Below, one piece after another: positions 50,064 to 58,428 of a stretch of 64,000 bases of DNA. Position numbers and translations under genes: made by a program. This stretch comes from Sulfolobales archaeon (GTDB lineage Archaea > Thermoproteota > Thermoprotei_A > Sulfolobales > AG1): contig JAVZPJ010000002.1 in the NCBI GenBank assembly GCA_038881635.1, positions 120,369-184,368 on the forward strand, given 5' to 3'. Every line of letters begins with the position of its first letter. Position 1 is the first letter of the stretch. The notes below the pieces were generated by a model. It saw nothing but the letters and a program-made list of their open reading frames with translations. It searched no databases and had not been told where the DNA came from.

Positions 50064-51401
50064 CTAAAGATCTAGGTATAAGATATATTCGTAGGGGTGT
50101 GGTCTCATAAGAACTTCTCTCGCTTCTTGTTTTTTAATCTCTATATACTTCTCTATGAGATCTCTGCTGAAAACAGGTTTTAGATATTCTTGATCGCTCT
50201 CAAGCTCTTCTAGAGCTTGAATTAGATCTCTTGGAAGTACTTTTAATCTTTTCTCTCTAATTTCTTTCTCCGATAATCTATATATGTTATCCTCGTAAGG
50301 TTCTCCTGGATCTATCTTCTTCTTGATCCCGTCAAGACCTGCCATGAGAACTGCGGATATTGCTAAATAGGGATTTGAAGAGGGATCCGGTACTCTGAAC
50401 TCTAATCTGATCCTCCTAGGATCTCCTGCATAAGGTATTCTAATACCAGCACTTCTATTATAGAAACCCCACACACAGTATACAGGAGCTTCGTAGCCTG
50501 GAACAAGTCTCTTATAACTATTACTAGTAGGAGCTACAATAGCTGAGAGACTTCTACAATGCTCTATCAATCCTCCTATGAAGTATCTTCCAACATCGCT
50601 TAATCCATTGTCTTCCGAGGCGAATAGATTCCTTCTTCTATCAGAATCCCACAAGCTTATATGGAGATGCATTCCACTACCATTCTCACCATATATAGGC
50701 TTAGGCATGAAAACAGCTATCATGCCGCTTTCTCTAGCGATATGTCTTGCAACCCATTTAATTGTGATAACACTATCACCAGCTGTCACAGGATCTCCTG
50801 AGCCTAGTGATGTTTCGATTTGTGATGTTGCGACTTCGTGATGCGATGTTTCAACACTATAGCCTAGTTCTTCGAGGTATTTTGCTAGAAGTAGTCTGAA
50901 TGAACTTATCCTATCTCCTGAGTCTAGCGTATGATAACCTTTCTCAGGTCTAAATCTATCTCCAGGATCTACTGAGAAACCGCTTTCATAATGAGATCTA
51001 TCTCCAAGTATTCTCACTGAATTGAATATGAAGAACTCGATCTCGGCACCTACTAAAGCGTTGTAGCCGTGATCCTTTAGATATGAATCTGTTTTCTCGG
51101 CAATATACCTTGGATCTCTATCAGATCTTCTTTCATCATAATTATATACCCTCCCTATAGCTCTATACATGCTCTTATCCCATGGAACAATCCTTAGGGT
51201 TCTAGGATCGTAGTCTAGAAGCATGTCACTCTTATTAATATCTGCAAAACCTTTCACACTACTTCCATCAAATGTTGCTGAGAATTTTCTGCTATTATTA
51301 TACTGTGTTTCAACACTTCTTAAGAATCCTGCTAGATCTGTGTAGTGTATTAATAATCTCTTTCTCTCCTCAGATTCATTCATTCTATTCTCACGTCTCA
51401 C
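50064..51401 (-). CDS. glnA: Glutamine synthetase
   Basis: Assimilates ammonia into glutamine with ATP. The catalytic core is complete: GAEIEFFIFNS (about residues 114-124), GSGMHLHISLW (about 240-250), APTSNSYKRLVPGYEAPVY (about 292-310) and NPYLAISAVLMAGLDG (about 367-382). Length 445 fits archaeal type I enzymes. The frame opens at GTG 51401; ATG 51383 after CGTGAG is likelier. A TATA-like CTTAAAAATATTA (plus coordinates 51426-51438) precedes it. It diverges from an Lrp-type regulator, the usual arrangement for local control of nitrogen metabolism. Confidence 0.97.
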   Translation of the reverse strand: MRRENRMNESEERKRLLIHYTDLAGFLRSVETQYNNSRKFSATFDGSSVKGFADINKSDMLLDYDPRTLRIVPWDKSMYRAIGRVYNYDERRSDRDPRYIAEKTDSYLKDHGYNALVGAEIEFFIFNSVRILGDRSHYESGFSVDPGDRFRPEKGYHTLDSGDRISSFRLLLAKYLEELGYSVETSHHEVATSQIETSLGSGDPVTAGDSVITIKWVARHIARESGMIAVFMPKPIYGENGSGMHLHISLWDSDRRRNLFASEDNGLSDVGRYFIGGLIEHCRSLSAIVAPTSNSYKRLVPGYEAPVYCVWGFYNRSAGIRIPYAGDPRRIRLEFRVPDPSSNPYLAISAVLMAGLDGIKKKIDPGEPYEDNIYRLSEKEIREKRLKVLPRDLIQALEELESDQEYLKPVFSRDLIEKYIEIKKQEAREVLMRPHPYEYILYLDL

Positions 51402-51425
51402 GGGGTATATGTTTTTTCGGACGAG

Positions 51426-51501
51426 TAATATTTTTAAGAGGATCTTTTAGAACGATTTCTGAGCATATCCATCTTAAATATAGTTTTTGTATATATTATA
51501 T
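51426..51501. promoter_or_regulatory. Divergent promoter region of glnA and the Lrp-family gene
   Basis: Minus strand: CTTAAAAATATTA at 51426-51438 serves glnA. Plus strand: TATATATTATA at about 51490-51500 serves the regulator, whose ATG at 51519 follows GGTGTGAG. The two starts are about 135 bases apart, room for an Lrp operator, though no clear palindrome stands out. Confidence 0.5.
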
Positions 51502-51509
51502 TACGTGGT

Positions 51510-52001
51510 GTGAGTACTATGTTCAAGAGGGTAATACTGGATGAAACCGATCTGAGAATTCTCGAGATTCTCAAAAGAAATTCCCGAGAAAATATAAGAG
51601 AGATAGCTAGAAGACTGGGCAAACCTCCTTCAACTATATCAAGTAAGATTAAAAGACTAGAGAAACTAGGAATTATAAGAGGCTACACAGCGATCATAGA
51701 CTACCAGGCTTTAGGCTATCAGATCAATGCTCTAACACTTCTACAAGTCGAGGGAGCTTACATAGAAGAGATCGAGAGAATACTCTCAGAAGAGAAGAAT
51801 GTGAGAGCTGTATATGATATAACAGGAGAATATGATGTAGCTATAATAACAACATTTAGAGATGTAGAAGATCTCAATAGCTTCATAAAAAGAATACTGA
51901 AAAACCCCTATATAAAGAGATCTGTCACCAACATAGTTCTTAGAATAGCTAAGGAAAAACCTAATATAGATGAGGATCTATCGCTGATATTCTCATCTTA
52001 G
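51510..52001 (+). CDS. Lrp/AsnC family transcriptional regulator
   Basis: A 163-residue regulator with an N-terminal HTH (LDETDLRILEILKRNSRENI, then EIARRLGKPPSTISSKIKRL) and a C-terminal RAM domain (LTLLQVEGAYIEEIERIL, VYDITGEYDVAIITTF). RAM domains bind amino acids and form octamers. The frame opens at GTG 51510, with ATG 51519 after GGTGTGAG as the probable start. Divergent position next to glnA suggests it governs glutamine synthesis or senses glutamine; this is inferred from context only. Confidence 0.93.
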   Translation: MSTMFKRVILDETDLRILEILKRNSRENIREIARRLGKPPSTISSKIKRLEKLGIIRGYTAIIDYQALGYQINALTLLQVEGAYIEEIERILSEEKNVRAVYDITGEYDVAIITTFRDVEDLNSFIKRILKNPYIKRSVTNIVLRIAKEKPNIDEDLSLIFSS

Positions 52002-52378
52002 AATATTTTCAGGCATGAGAGAATGATAATACCAGGATCCCTGCATACCCATGGATCTTACCTGCTAGTCGAATATCTCTCGAATCAAAAGATAGGTGCA
52101 GCTGATAATAATAATCATCTAGGAAGCAAGTTCTTGTGTAGCTATTTCGGGTTCTATATCTATTGTGTAGTGCATAGAAAACGCTTAAGTACTCTACCAG
52201 CAACATATGAAGCCAGTCTCGAGTAAGAGATTGAAAATCTTTGTAAAGCCCTAGATATGGCTCTCCTCGAGACATCCCGAGATGTGTAGTATCTGGGGTT
52301 GTCCTAACACCCTTAGCCCGATGAGAACCCGAGTAAAATACAGAGAAAAATGAGGTGATAGAATCAACGGATATAAAT
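52002..52378. other. Gene-poor stretch with a G+C-richer island
   Basis: No convincing gene. A 67-codon frame at 52023-52226 has no recognisable content. The stretch 52250-52345 is clearly G+C-richer, with a possible GGGGTT/AACACCC hairpin and CCCGATGAGAACCCGAG at about 52317-52333. That run resembles the CCGATGCAGGGGAACAGAGATGAG-like right-end sequence of the TnpB relic at 5.7 kb, so it may be the right end of a second lost TnpB element. Confidence 0.3.
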
Positions 52379-52783
52379 CTATATAATAGCTGAACCTCTG
52401 GTAGATGTGAGAGATAATAGTATTCTCTTTAAAGATACTATTAATATGCATGAGAGTATTGATATGACTACGTATATGCTTACTGGAAGGATTAGGAGTA
52501 GCATCTGGTTGACTCCTGCTATAGATGATAGTATGTCTAATACTTTTATCACTTGAGAATCTCTAGAGATATACACTATGAGAGGTGTTGTAAAGACTAT
52601 TAGGGAAGTTATAAGAGTGTTGAGAATGCTCTTACTAGTTTTTGATGAGAGAAGAGCTGCAGGCGCTGCTATGATAATTGAAATCCACGCCCACTCGATA
52701 CCTAGAACTCCTCCTGATACTCCAAGTACTACTCCTAGTGAGATCGGGATGACATGATCTTTAATTATGCTCATTGAAACCAC
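52379..52783 (-). CDS. Small integral membrane protein, unknown
   Basis: A 134-residue protein with four or so membrane segments (about residues 12-28, 32-46, 55-70 and 92-122) and a polar C-terminus. No family is recognised. The likely start is the Met at residue 4 (MSIIKDH) or the first one (52783). It follows the penicillin acylase gene directly on the same strand with no gap, so the two are cotranscribed, and a role linked to the acylase or its export is possible but unproven. Confidence 0.65.
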   Translation of the reverse strand: MVSMSIIKDHVIPISLGVVLGVSGGVLGIEWAWISIIIAAPAALLSSKTSKSILNTLITSLIVFTTPLIVYISRDSQVIKVLDILSSIAGVNQMLLLILPVSIYVVISILSCILIVSLKRILLSLTSTRGSAII

Positions 52784-55327
52784 CTATCCAGGGATCATGA
52801 TTATTAGGGCTATGCGATCTTCTACAGTATCAGGAGATGTAGGCAGATCTAGCTCTCTATAGCTGTAGTTATACCAGGTATTGAAAAAGTTCTCGTAGTA
52901 ATTGCTGAATGGATTCTCACTCTGACCACCTGGATATATTCCGTAGGCTTTTATAGAGCCTTTCTCAACATAAGCTACAATCCTCCAGCTAGGACCTGTC
53001 CTAACATAAGTACCACCACCAAGGTTTCTAAGATCATATGAGAAGCCCGCATTCATGAGAGTAGCTGAAGCTCCATCCTCTGGTATCGGTCCTATAGAAA
53101 GAGGTTTTAACCCGCTTAAATGAGCTATATATAGCATATGAATCCTTCCCCAAGTCCAGGAGTTTATATCATCTCCATAAACTGATTTAATACTGTTTAA
53201 GGCCTTAGAGAAAGCTCTTCTAAATACCTCGCTTAGATTCCCTCCAAACCATTTTGAATTCGGCATATTCTGGATCAACCATATCATCGCATCCTCTGAA
53301 GGATAGAATCTAAGATTAATTCCTCTATCTAAGTAGATCTTTGAGAAAACTTCATCGTACAAAGCTGAGAACCATGCCCACCATATGGTTGGTGCTACAA
53401 GATCTTTACCCATCCTATAATCCCATGATGCGAGGATTTTAAGAGCTTCTATCTCTATAGGATCTAGATCTCTGAACTTCTCGAGAGTTCTAATCAGAAG
53501 AGGAGTTGTGGACGAGGCGTACCATAGATATATGTCAGCTTGATATCTCATCATATCCTCCACAGAATGTCTATCTTTACTCGAGAGAAGCTGAAATATT
53601 CTCTGAGCTCTAGCGCCAGGATCCCACCAAGCTCCTAGAATGAAATAAGGATAGTAAGGGCCTACACTCATTTGATTAGGTGCTGCAGCCCATCCTCTTT
53701 GAGGATTGATAATTCTCGGTAGCTGCTCGTAAGGTATGTAGCCCTCCCATTCATAGCCTCCACTCCCGTTTAATATAGATCTGGATCCTACAACTTTCAC
53801 CATATCGCCATCAGGAAGTCTTATACTTCTATATGGGAAGAGGCCAGGGATTATTATCCCATAATTGTTTTCCCTATCTATGAAAGCCCAGTTCTGCGAA
53901 GGTACATCCCAATATCTGAGTGCTTCGATAAGCTCCTTATAGCTTCTAGCTTTATTCACAAGATATATAGCTATAGACTGTCTGGTGATCCCGCTGTCAT
54001 CATTCATATAACCAGCATTTCCAACCCATCTAAACGATATAGGAGCTCCTCTAGTGCTCATTATAGGGCCATTAGCTGTTATGTTAACTTTCAGCGTATA
54101 GATTCCATAACCTTTAACCTTTATAGGTTCTTCAACGATCTTCAGAGGTCTCCACTCTCCCTTGTAATAGTAAGAGTCATTAGATATCTTCTCTAGATAG
54201 AAATCCATAACTCCTATCTGAGTGTTTGTGAGACCCCAGGCTATGTACTCGTTGAATCCTATTATTATGAAGGGGATGCCTGGAAGAGTTACACCTCTTA
54301 CATTCATATCAGGAGTCTTTATATGAGCTTCATACCATACAGCTGGTATATTGAGAGAGAGATGTGGATCATCAGCAAGCATAGCTCCACCTACAGCAGA
54401 TCTAGATGGTCCTACAACCCAATTATTACTCCCTATGCTAGCAGGTTTTTCACCGCTGAGATCTAATATAGATTCTATTGCGTCTAAGATCTGTTTTGTA
54501 AGATTCTGATCACTGAGATCTATTCCTGTAGCCCACTGTGAAAACCAATTAAGACTTCTGAGATACTCAGGATCCTTATTTATTCTCATAGCATCAATAC
54601 TGCCATTACCAGGAATCACTGTCACGTTATCAGCATAGTAGGGATGAGTAGGAAATAAGATATTAGTATCTTCAGGCCCTAGTTTTATCGCTAGATATGT
54701 GAGTTTTAAAGGTTCAAAGAAGTTTGTAAGCTCCCAAGCCATGTATAAAGACCATGCAATACTATCTTCAGGTTTCCACGGTTCAGGCTCGTATCCTAAT
54801 AGCTTAAACATTATAGGCAGTTCTCTGCTACTTTTCATATCATATATAGCTTTATTAACTCCTTCTGCATATGCTTTTAGTATCGAGTAGACCTCTGGAT
54901 ATGAGCTCTCAAGGTATTTCGTAGTATTTACAGCGGATCTATAGAGTCCTATTATTCTCATAAATATATCTTGTTTTAAAGTTGAGATACCCAGTATCTC
55001 TGAGAGCCTTCCTTCTGCAAGTCTTCTTTGAATATCCATCTGCCATAATCTGTGGTATGCGTGAACATATCCAAGAGCATAAGCAGCATCTCGATCGCTT
55101 GATGCAAATATATGTGGAATCATATATTTGTCAAATAAGATCACTGTCTCACCGTCAAGACCTTTAATGCTGATCTTTACTTCGCCTCTAAAATCTCCTC
55201 TTCCAATCTCTGTCCACACACCAGAGTAAGGATTCATAAGAGAAGCCACAGATCCTAAGGACATTGTTATCAGTATTATAAGTATGAGAGATATTACTGT
55301 AGCAAGTGTTTCTTTAAAGATGCTCAA
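52784..55327 (-). CDS. Penicillin acylase family (Ntn) hydrolase
   Basis: An 847-residue Ntn-hydrolase precursor that would be cut to expose a catalytic Ser. The A-chain part has DKYMIPHIFASSDRDAAYAL (about residues 66-85) and GYVHAYHRLWQMDIQRRLAE. The cleavage/catalytic junction is GSNNWVVGPSRSA (Ser at about residue 296), followed by DDPHLSLNIPAVWYEAH. An N-terminal membrane segment (about 10-31) suggests an outside or anchored enzyme. Natural substrates may be N-acyl compounds such as acyl-homoserine lactones or peptides; none can be assigned. Heads a unit with the small membrane protein. Confidence 0.92.
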   Translation of the reverse strand: MSIFKETLATVISLILIILITMSLGSVASLMNPYSGVWTEIGRGDFRGEVKISIKGLDGETVILFDKYMIPHIFASSDRDAAYALGYVHAYHRLWQMDIQRRLAEGRLSEILGISTLKQDIFMRIIGLYRSAVNTTKYLESSYPEVYSILKAYAEGVNKAIYDMKSSRELPIMFKLLGYEPEPWKPEDSIAWSLYMAWELTNFFEPLKLTYLAIKLGPEDTNILFPTHPYYADNVTVIPGNGSIDAMRINKDPEYLRSLNWFSQWATGIDLSDQNLTKQILDAIESILDLSGEKPASIGSNNWVVGPSRSAVGGAMLADDPHLSLNIPAVWYEAHIKTPDMNVRGVTLPGIPFIIIGFNEYIAWGLTNTQIGVMDFYLEKISNDSYYYKGEWRPLKIVEEPIKVKGYGIYTLKVNITANGPIMSTRGAPISFRWVGNAGYMNDDSGITRQSIAIYLVNKARSYKELIEALRYWDVPSQNWAFIDRENNYGIIIPGLFPYRSIRLPDGDMVKVVGSRSILNGSGGYEWEGYIPYEQLPRIINPQRGWAAAPNQMSVGPYYPYFILGAWWDPGARAQRIFQLLSSKDRHSVEDMMRYQADIYLWYASSTTPLLIRTLEKFRDLDPIEIEALKILASWDYRMGKDLVAPTIWWAWFSALYDEVFSKIYLDRGINLRFYPSEDAMIWLIQNMPNSKWFGGNLSEVFRRAFSKALNSIKSVYGDDINSWTWGRIHMLYIAHLSGLKPLSIGPIPEDGASATLMNAGFSYDLRNLGGGTYVRTGPSWRIVAYVEKGSIKAYGIYPGGQSENPFSNYYENFFNTWYNYSYRELDLPTSPDTVEDRIALIIMIPG

Positions 55328-55501
55328 AACACCGTCGCCAATCTATGTATAAACAAATAATAAAATATAAAACATTATATGATGTTTTTATGATGACTTT
55401 TTAATCTTACCTCTCACTAGAGCTCTGTATAGCAGATTCTCATTCGATATAATGTTTCTGTATTTTCTCTAGAAGTACATGCAGAAGATAATATCATGCT
55501 T

Positions 55502-55822
55502 TCAGCTGGGTTTTAATACTATGTTTTTCATGATCCCTTCTCTACTTTCATAGAAAATCTTTATCGATTCGATCAATTCTGGAGGGTGGAACTCTATTTC
55601 TATGACCTCTCCAGGTCCTATCTCTCTTCCGAGATGTATGACTTCTTTATCTAGCTTTCTTCCATACCTCTGACTTGCATATTCCTCAGAAGAGGATTTA
55701 GTTGATGAGATCGTGTAGTAGTACAAGATCTCGGCAGATATCAATTTTATCTTTTCGTTGCTCATATTCTTTATAGAGAAGCCTCTCCTAGTTTTAGAGA
55801 CTTTAAATATCTCCTGAGACAT
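55502..55822 (-). CDS. Unrecognised 106-aa protein
   Basis: A soluble, strand-rich protein. Its alternating pattern (GFSIKNMSNEKIKLISAEILYYY and PGEVIEIEFHPPELIESIKIFYES, in parts) suggests a beta-sandwich of the kind found in small archaeal accessory proteins, but no family is recognised. ATG at 55822. It lies 68 bases downstream of the endonuclease IV gene on the same strand and 174 bases upstream of the acylase gene. Confidence 0.6.
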   Translation of the reverse strand: MSQEIFKVSKTRRGFSIKNMSNEKIKLISAEILYYYTISSTKSSSEEYASQRYGRKLDKEVIHLGREIGPGEVIEIEFHPPELIESIKIFYESREGIMKNIVLKPS

Positions 55823-55890
55823 TTCACTCTCCTAATAGAAATTGTTCAATCATGTTAATATCAGTATTTTCATTATGGGTCTTCGGAGGC

Positions 55891-56730
55891 TCAGAGATTC
55901 TCATAGGTTTTCTTCATTAGAATAGCATCATCCTCTATATTAGGTGATTCTGATATAACTACTCCATAAACCTTGAAATCTTTAAGAGCCTTGAGAATAT
56001 CTCTGTAATTTAGATCAGATTCTTCTAAATTAAGATGTTTAATCTCCCCACGCCTACCATACTCGATTCCTGACATATGAATATGCATCCTCTCTAAAGC
56101 TTCTCTACCTAATCTTCTTTCAATGAGCTCGAGAACCGATGAAATCTCCTCGTAAGTATTATACCTACCGATACTTCTAGCATGTAGATGAGCGAAATCT
56201 ATTGCAGGCTGAATACCTTCTATCTCTTCTGATAAAGATATGATCTCCTCAAGATCTCCAAATTCGGCAAGTCCTCCCATAGTCTCTGGTCTGAGCCATA
56301 TCTCGATCCCCTCATCTCTAACAGCTCTCGAGATCTCTTTAACAGTATTCTTGATTCTTTGATAAGCCTTGCCAGGAGTGTCTCCCCCATAGTATCCTGC
56401 GTGAAATACCACGGAGAAAGCTCCAGCGGCGAAGCCTACTCTAGCGGATTGTATGATCCTCTCAGCACTCTCTCTAACCTTGGAGCTATCACTGCTATTA
56501 AGATTAATATAGTAAGGTGCGTGAACTGTTAGAACTACATTGTTCTCCTCAGCAATCTTCTTAACCTCAAGAGCTGTCTCCATACTCATCTTAACACCTC
56601 TAACAAACTCTAGCTCCATAGCATCGAGCCCCAGCTCTCTCACTCTGACGATACCAGCTTGAGAAGTTTTCTTAGATGTGGAGAGGGGGATCCCAGCTGT
56701 TCCGAAGAGAAGTCTTGTGAAACGTCTCAT
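55891..56730 (-). CDS. nfo: Endonuclease IV-like (AP endonuclease family 2)
   Basis: TIM-barrel protein of the endonuclease IV family, 279 residues. It carries the metal-ligand pattern of the fold: LTVHAPYYINL (His about 70), VVFHAGYYGG (His about 110), RPETMGG (Glu about 148), AIDFAHLHAR (Asp/His about 182-187), MHIHMSGIEYG (His about 217) and SESPNIEDD (Glu about 263). The family cuts DNA at abasic sites; some archaeal relatives are only TIM-barrel cousins, so exact activity is less sure. Starts ATG 56730; 14 bases from the anchored thioredoxin stop. Confidence 0.85.
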   Translation of the reverse strand: MRRFTRLLFGTAGIPLSTSKKTSQAGIVRVRELGLDAMELEFVRGVKMSMETALEVKKIAEENNVVLTVHAPYYINLNSSDSSKVRESAERIIQSARVGFAAGAFSVVFHAGYYGGDTPGKAYQRIKNTVKEISRAVRDEGIEIWLRPETMGGLAEFGDLEEIISLSEEIEGIQPAIDFAHLHARSIGRYNTYEEISSVLELIERRLGREALERMHIHMSGIEYGRRGEIKHLNLEESDLNYRDILKALKDFKVYGVVISESPNIEDDAILMKKTYENL

Positions 56731-56744
56731 GGAGCTAGACCTCG

Positions 56745-57341
56745 CTAAGATACATAGGCTCTAACTAGAAGAAAAACTTTATCGGGTTCAAACTCACTCG
56801 ATCCTGGGAATGCCTTTATATACTCTTGAGATATATCTACGATATTAGCTATCTTTCCATTAGATATTCTAATCAGGAGAAATGTAGGGCTTGAGAGCAC
56901 ATTAAACGCTGTAAATGTATTTCTAGCTATAGGATCTGTGCAGTCACTTGTAAACCAGTTGCATGCTACGAGGATTATCTCGATCTTCCCCTTAAGATCG
57001 TTAGCACCCCCAGATCTTAAGAATGGCTGGAGTTTTGATTCAAAGTACTGACAGTGCGGACATAGATTATTATGGAAGTAGTAGAGATAATACCCATCAG
57101 ATTCAGGAAGATAATAAGACCTGCCTCCACTACTATTAACTCTGTAGAAAAGACTCTTATCCCAATCCCATACATAAACTCCATTAGGGATCATATTAGG
57201 AGGAGTTCCAGGAGATAGATATCCTTCTCCAACGTTTTCTACAGCTCCCGACTGAGAGAGTTTAAAGTACGCTATAACACCTGAAACCACTACCACTATG
57301 ATCAGGAGCGGTATAAGAATCCTATTGAACCTCTTTCTCAA
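56745..57341 (-). CDS. Membrane-anchored thioredoxin-like protein (CPHC)
   Basis: A 198-residue protein with an N-terminal anchor (residues about 9-27), a roughly 55-residue linker, and a thioredoxin-fold domain with the active site NNLCPHCQYFE (C93, C96 approx.) and the cis-proline strand LSSPTFLLI. Two further cysteines (ACNWFTSDC) may form a structural pair. The CPHC motif is typical of DsbA/DsbC-like oxidoreductases, so the likely job is thiol-disulfide exchange on the outer face of the membrane. The start is TTG 57341. It diverges from tatC, which exports folded proteins. Confidence 0.82.
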   Translation of the reverse strand: MRKRFNRILIPLLIIVVVVSGVIAYFKLSQSGAVENVGEGYLSPGTPPNMIPNGVYVWDWDKSLFYRVNSSGGRSYYLPESDGYYLYYFHNNLCPHCQYFESKLQPFLRSGGANDLKGKIEIILVACNWFTSDCTDPIARNTFTAFNVLSSPTFLLIRISNGKIANIVDISQEYIKAFPGSSEFEPDKVFLLVRAYVS

Positions 57342-57567
57342 GCAAACCCTACCAGATTAGAATAACTCAAGAGTTAAAATATTAAGAAGATTCATTTACA
57401 CATAATATCATAGGTAGGTAGCTACTGTCAAGATTTATAGCATATATGCTGGGATTATCAGATATATTATTAGATGATGAAGCCGACATAGTATGAGAGA
57501 TGATTACGGGTTGATGAGCTGAAGTTAATATCCCGCTCCTCATTATAAGTATTCGGATAATAATGCC

Positions 57568-58425
57568 ATGAGTGAAGAAGTAGAAGAAAAGAGAGCTCCT
57601 CTAATGGAGCACTTCCAAGAACTTGGTGTGAGGATTAAAAGGATAATAGTATTCTATGTGATTGTTTCGGCGATCCTCTTCACACCTTTAAATATATTCA
57701 CTATCCACTCAGATTTTAATCTGGGTTCTAATGTTTCCTTCGATGATTTTCTGAGATTTCTAGTTAACACTATTAATACCTTCAGCGGTGTAGGTTACGA
57801 TTCTCTTACAACTAGATTCATTAAATTCAGCAGAGAATATCTTCTCCCTCCAGAAGCTATACTTATCGCAGGAGGTTCTACAACACCTCTCTTCGTTATA
57901 ATAAGAGTAGCTATGATACTAGCTCTTCTAATATCAGCACCCTATATAGCATATGAGATTCTAGCTTTCATATGGCCTGCACTATATAAGCATGAGAAGA
58001 AGGTTTTCAAGAAATATGCGATCCTCACAGCATTATACCTAGCGGGAGGAGTTCTAGCTGGATACTTTATAGTGGCTAAGGTGGTAATCCGTGTAGGACT
58101 TATATGGGCTGAATCTGTTGGAGCTCAGTTTTACATAACTCTATCGAGTTTCATTGATGAGATCTTCAACTCAATACTAGGATCTCTGATAATATTTCTC
58201 ATACCTCTTGCAATGATAATAGCTGTAGAACTAGGATTCATAACCCCCGGACAAGGTTTCATGAGAGATAGGAAGATACTTTACGTTATAATATGGATAG
58301 TTCTTGTATTTTTCCTACCAGATGTGACAGCTATAGTGCTTTTTCTATTATTCATACTCGTGTACGAGCCTTCATATATCTATATGAAACATATTGCCAG
58401 GAGAAGATCTAGGTCTTCAATCTAG
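57568..58425 (+). CDS. tatC: Twin-arginine translocase subunit TatC
   Basis: TatC binds the twin-arginine signal peptide and, with TatA, moves folded proteins across the membrane. Diagnostic pieces: PLMEHFQELGVRIKR (about residues 11-25), AYEILAFIWPALYKHEKKVF (about 130-149), and six membrane segments. The first outer loop is unusually long (about residues 45-100). The C-terminal VYEPSYIYMKHIARR is typical. No tatA lies within the window. ATG 57568. It converges on the nucleotidylyltransferase gene with a 3-base gap. Confidence 0.9.
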   Translation: MSEEVEEKRAPLMEHFQELGVRIKRIIVFYVIVSAILFTPLNIFTIHSDFNLGSNVSFDDFLRFLVNTINTFSGVGYDSLTTRFIKFSREYLLPPEAILIAGGSTTPLFVIIRVAMILALLISAPYIAYEILAFIWPALYKHEKKVFKKYAILTALYLAGGVLAGYFIVAKVVIRVGLIWAESVGAQFYITLSSFIDEIFNSILGSLIIFLIPLAMIIAVELGFITPGQGFMRDRKILYVIIWIVLVFFLPDVTAIVLFLLFILVYEPSYIYMKHIARRRSRSSI

Positions 58426-58428
58426 ATT

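Noticed and set aside
52023-52226. A 67-codon plus-strand ORF after the Lrp gene
   Set aside because: No ribosome site, no family-like pattern, and it sits in a probable decayed region.
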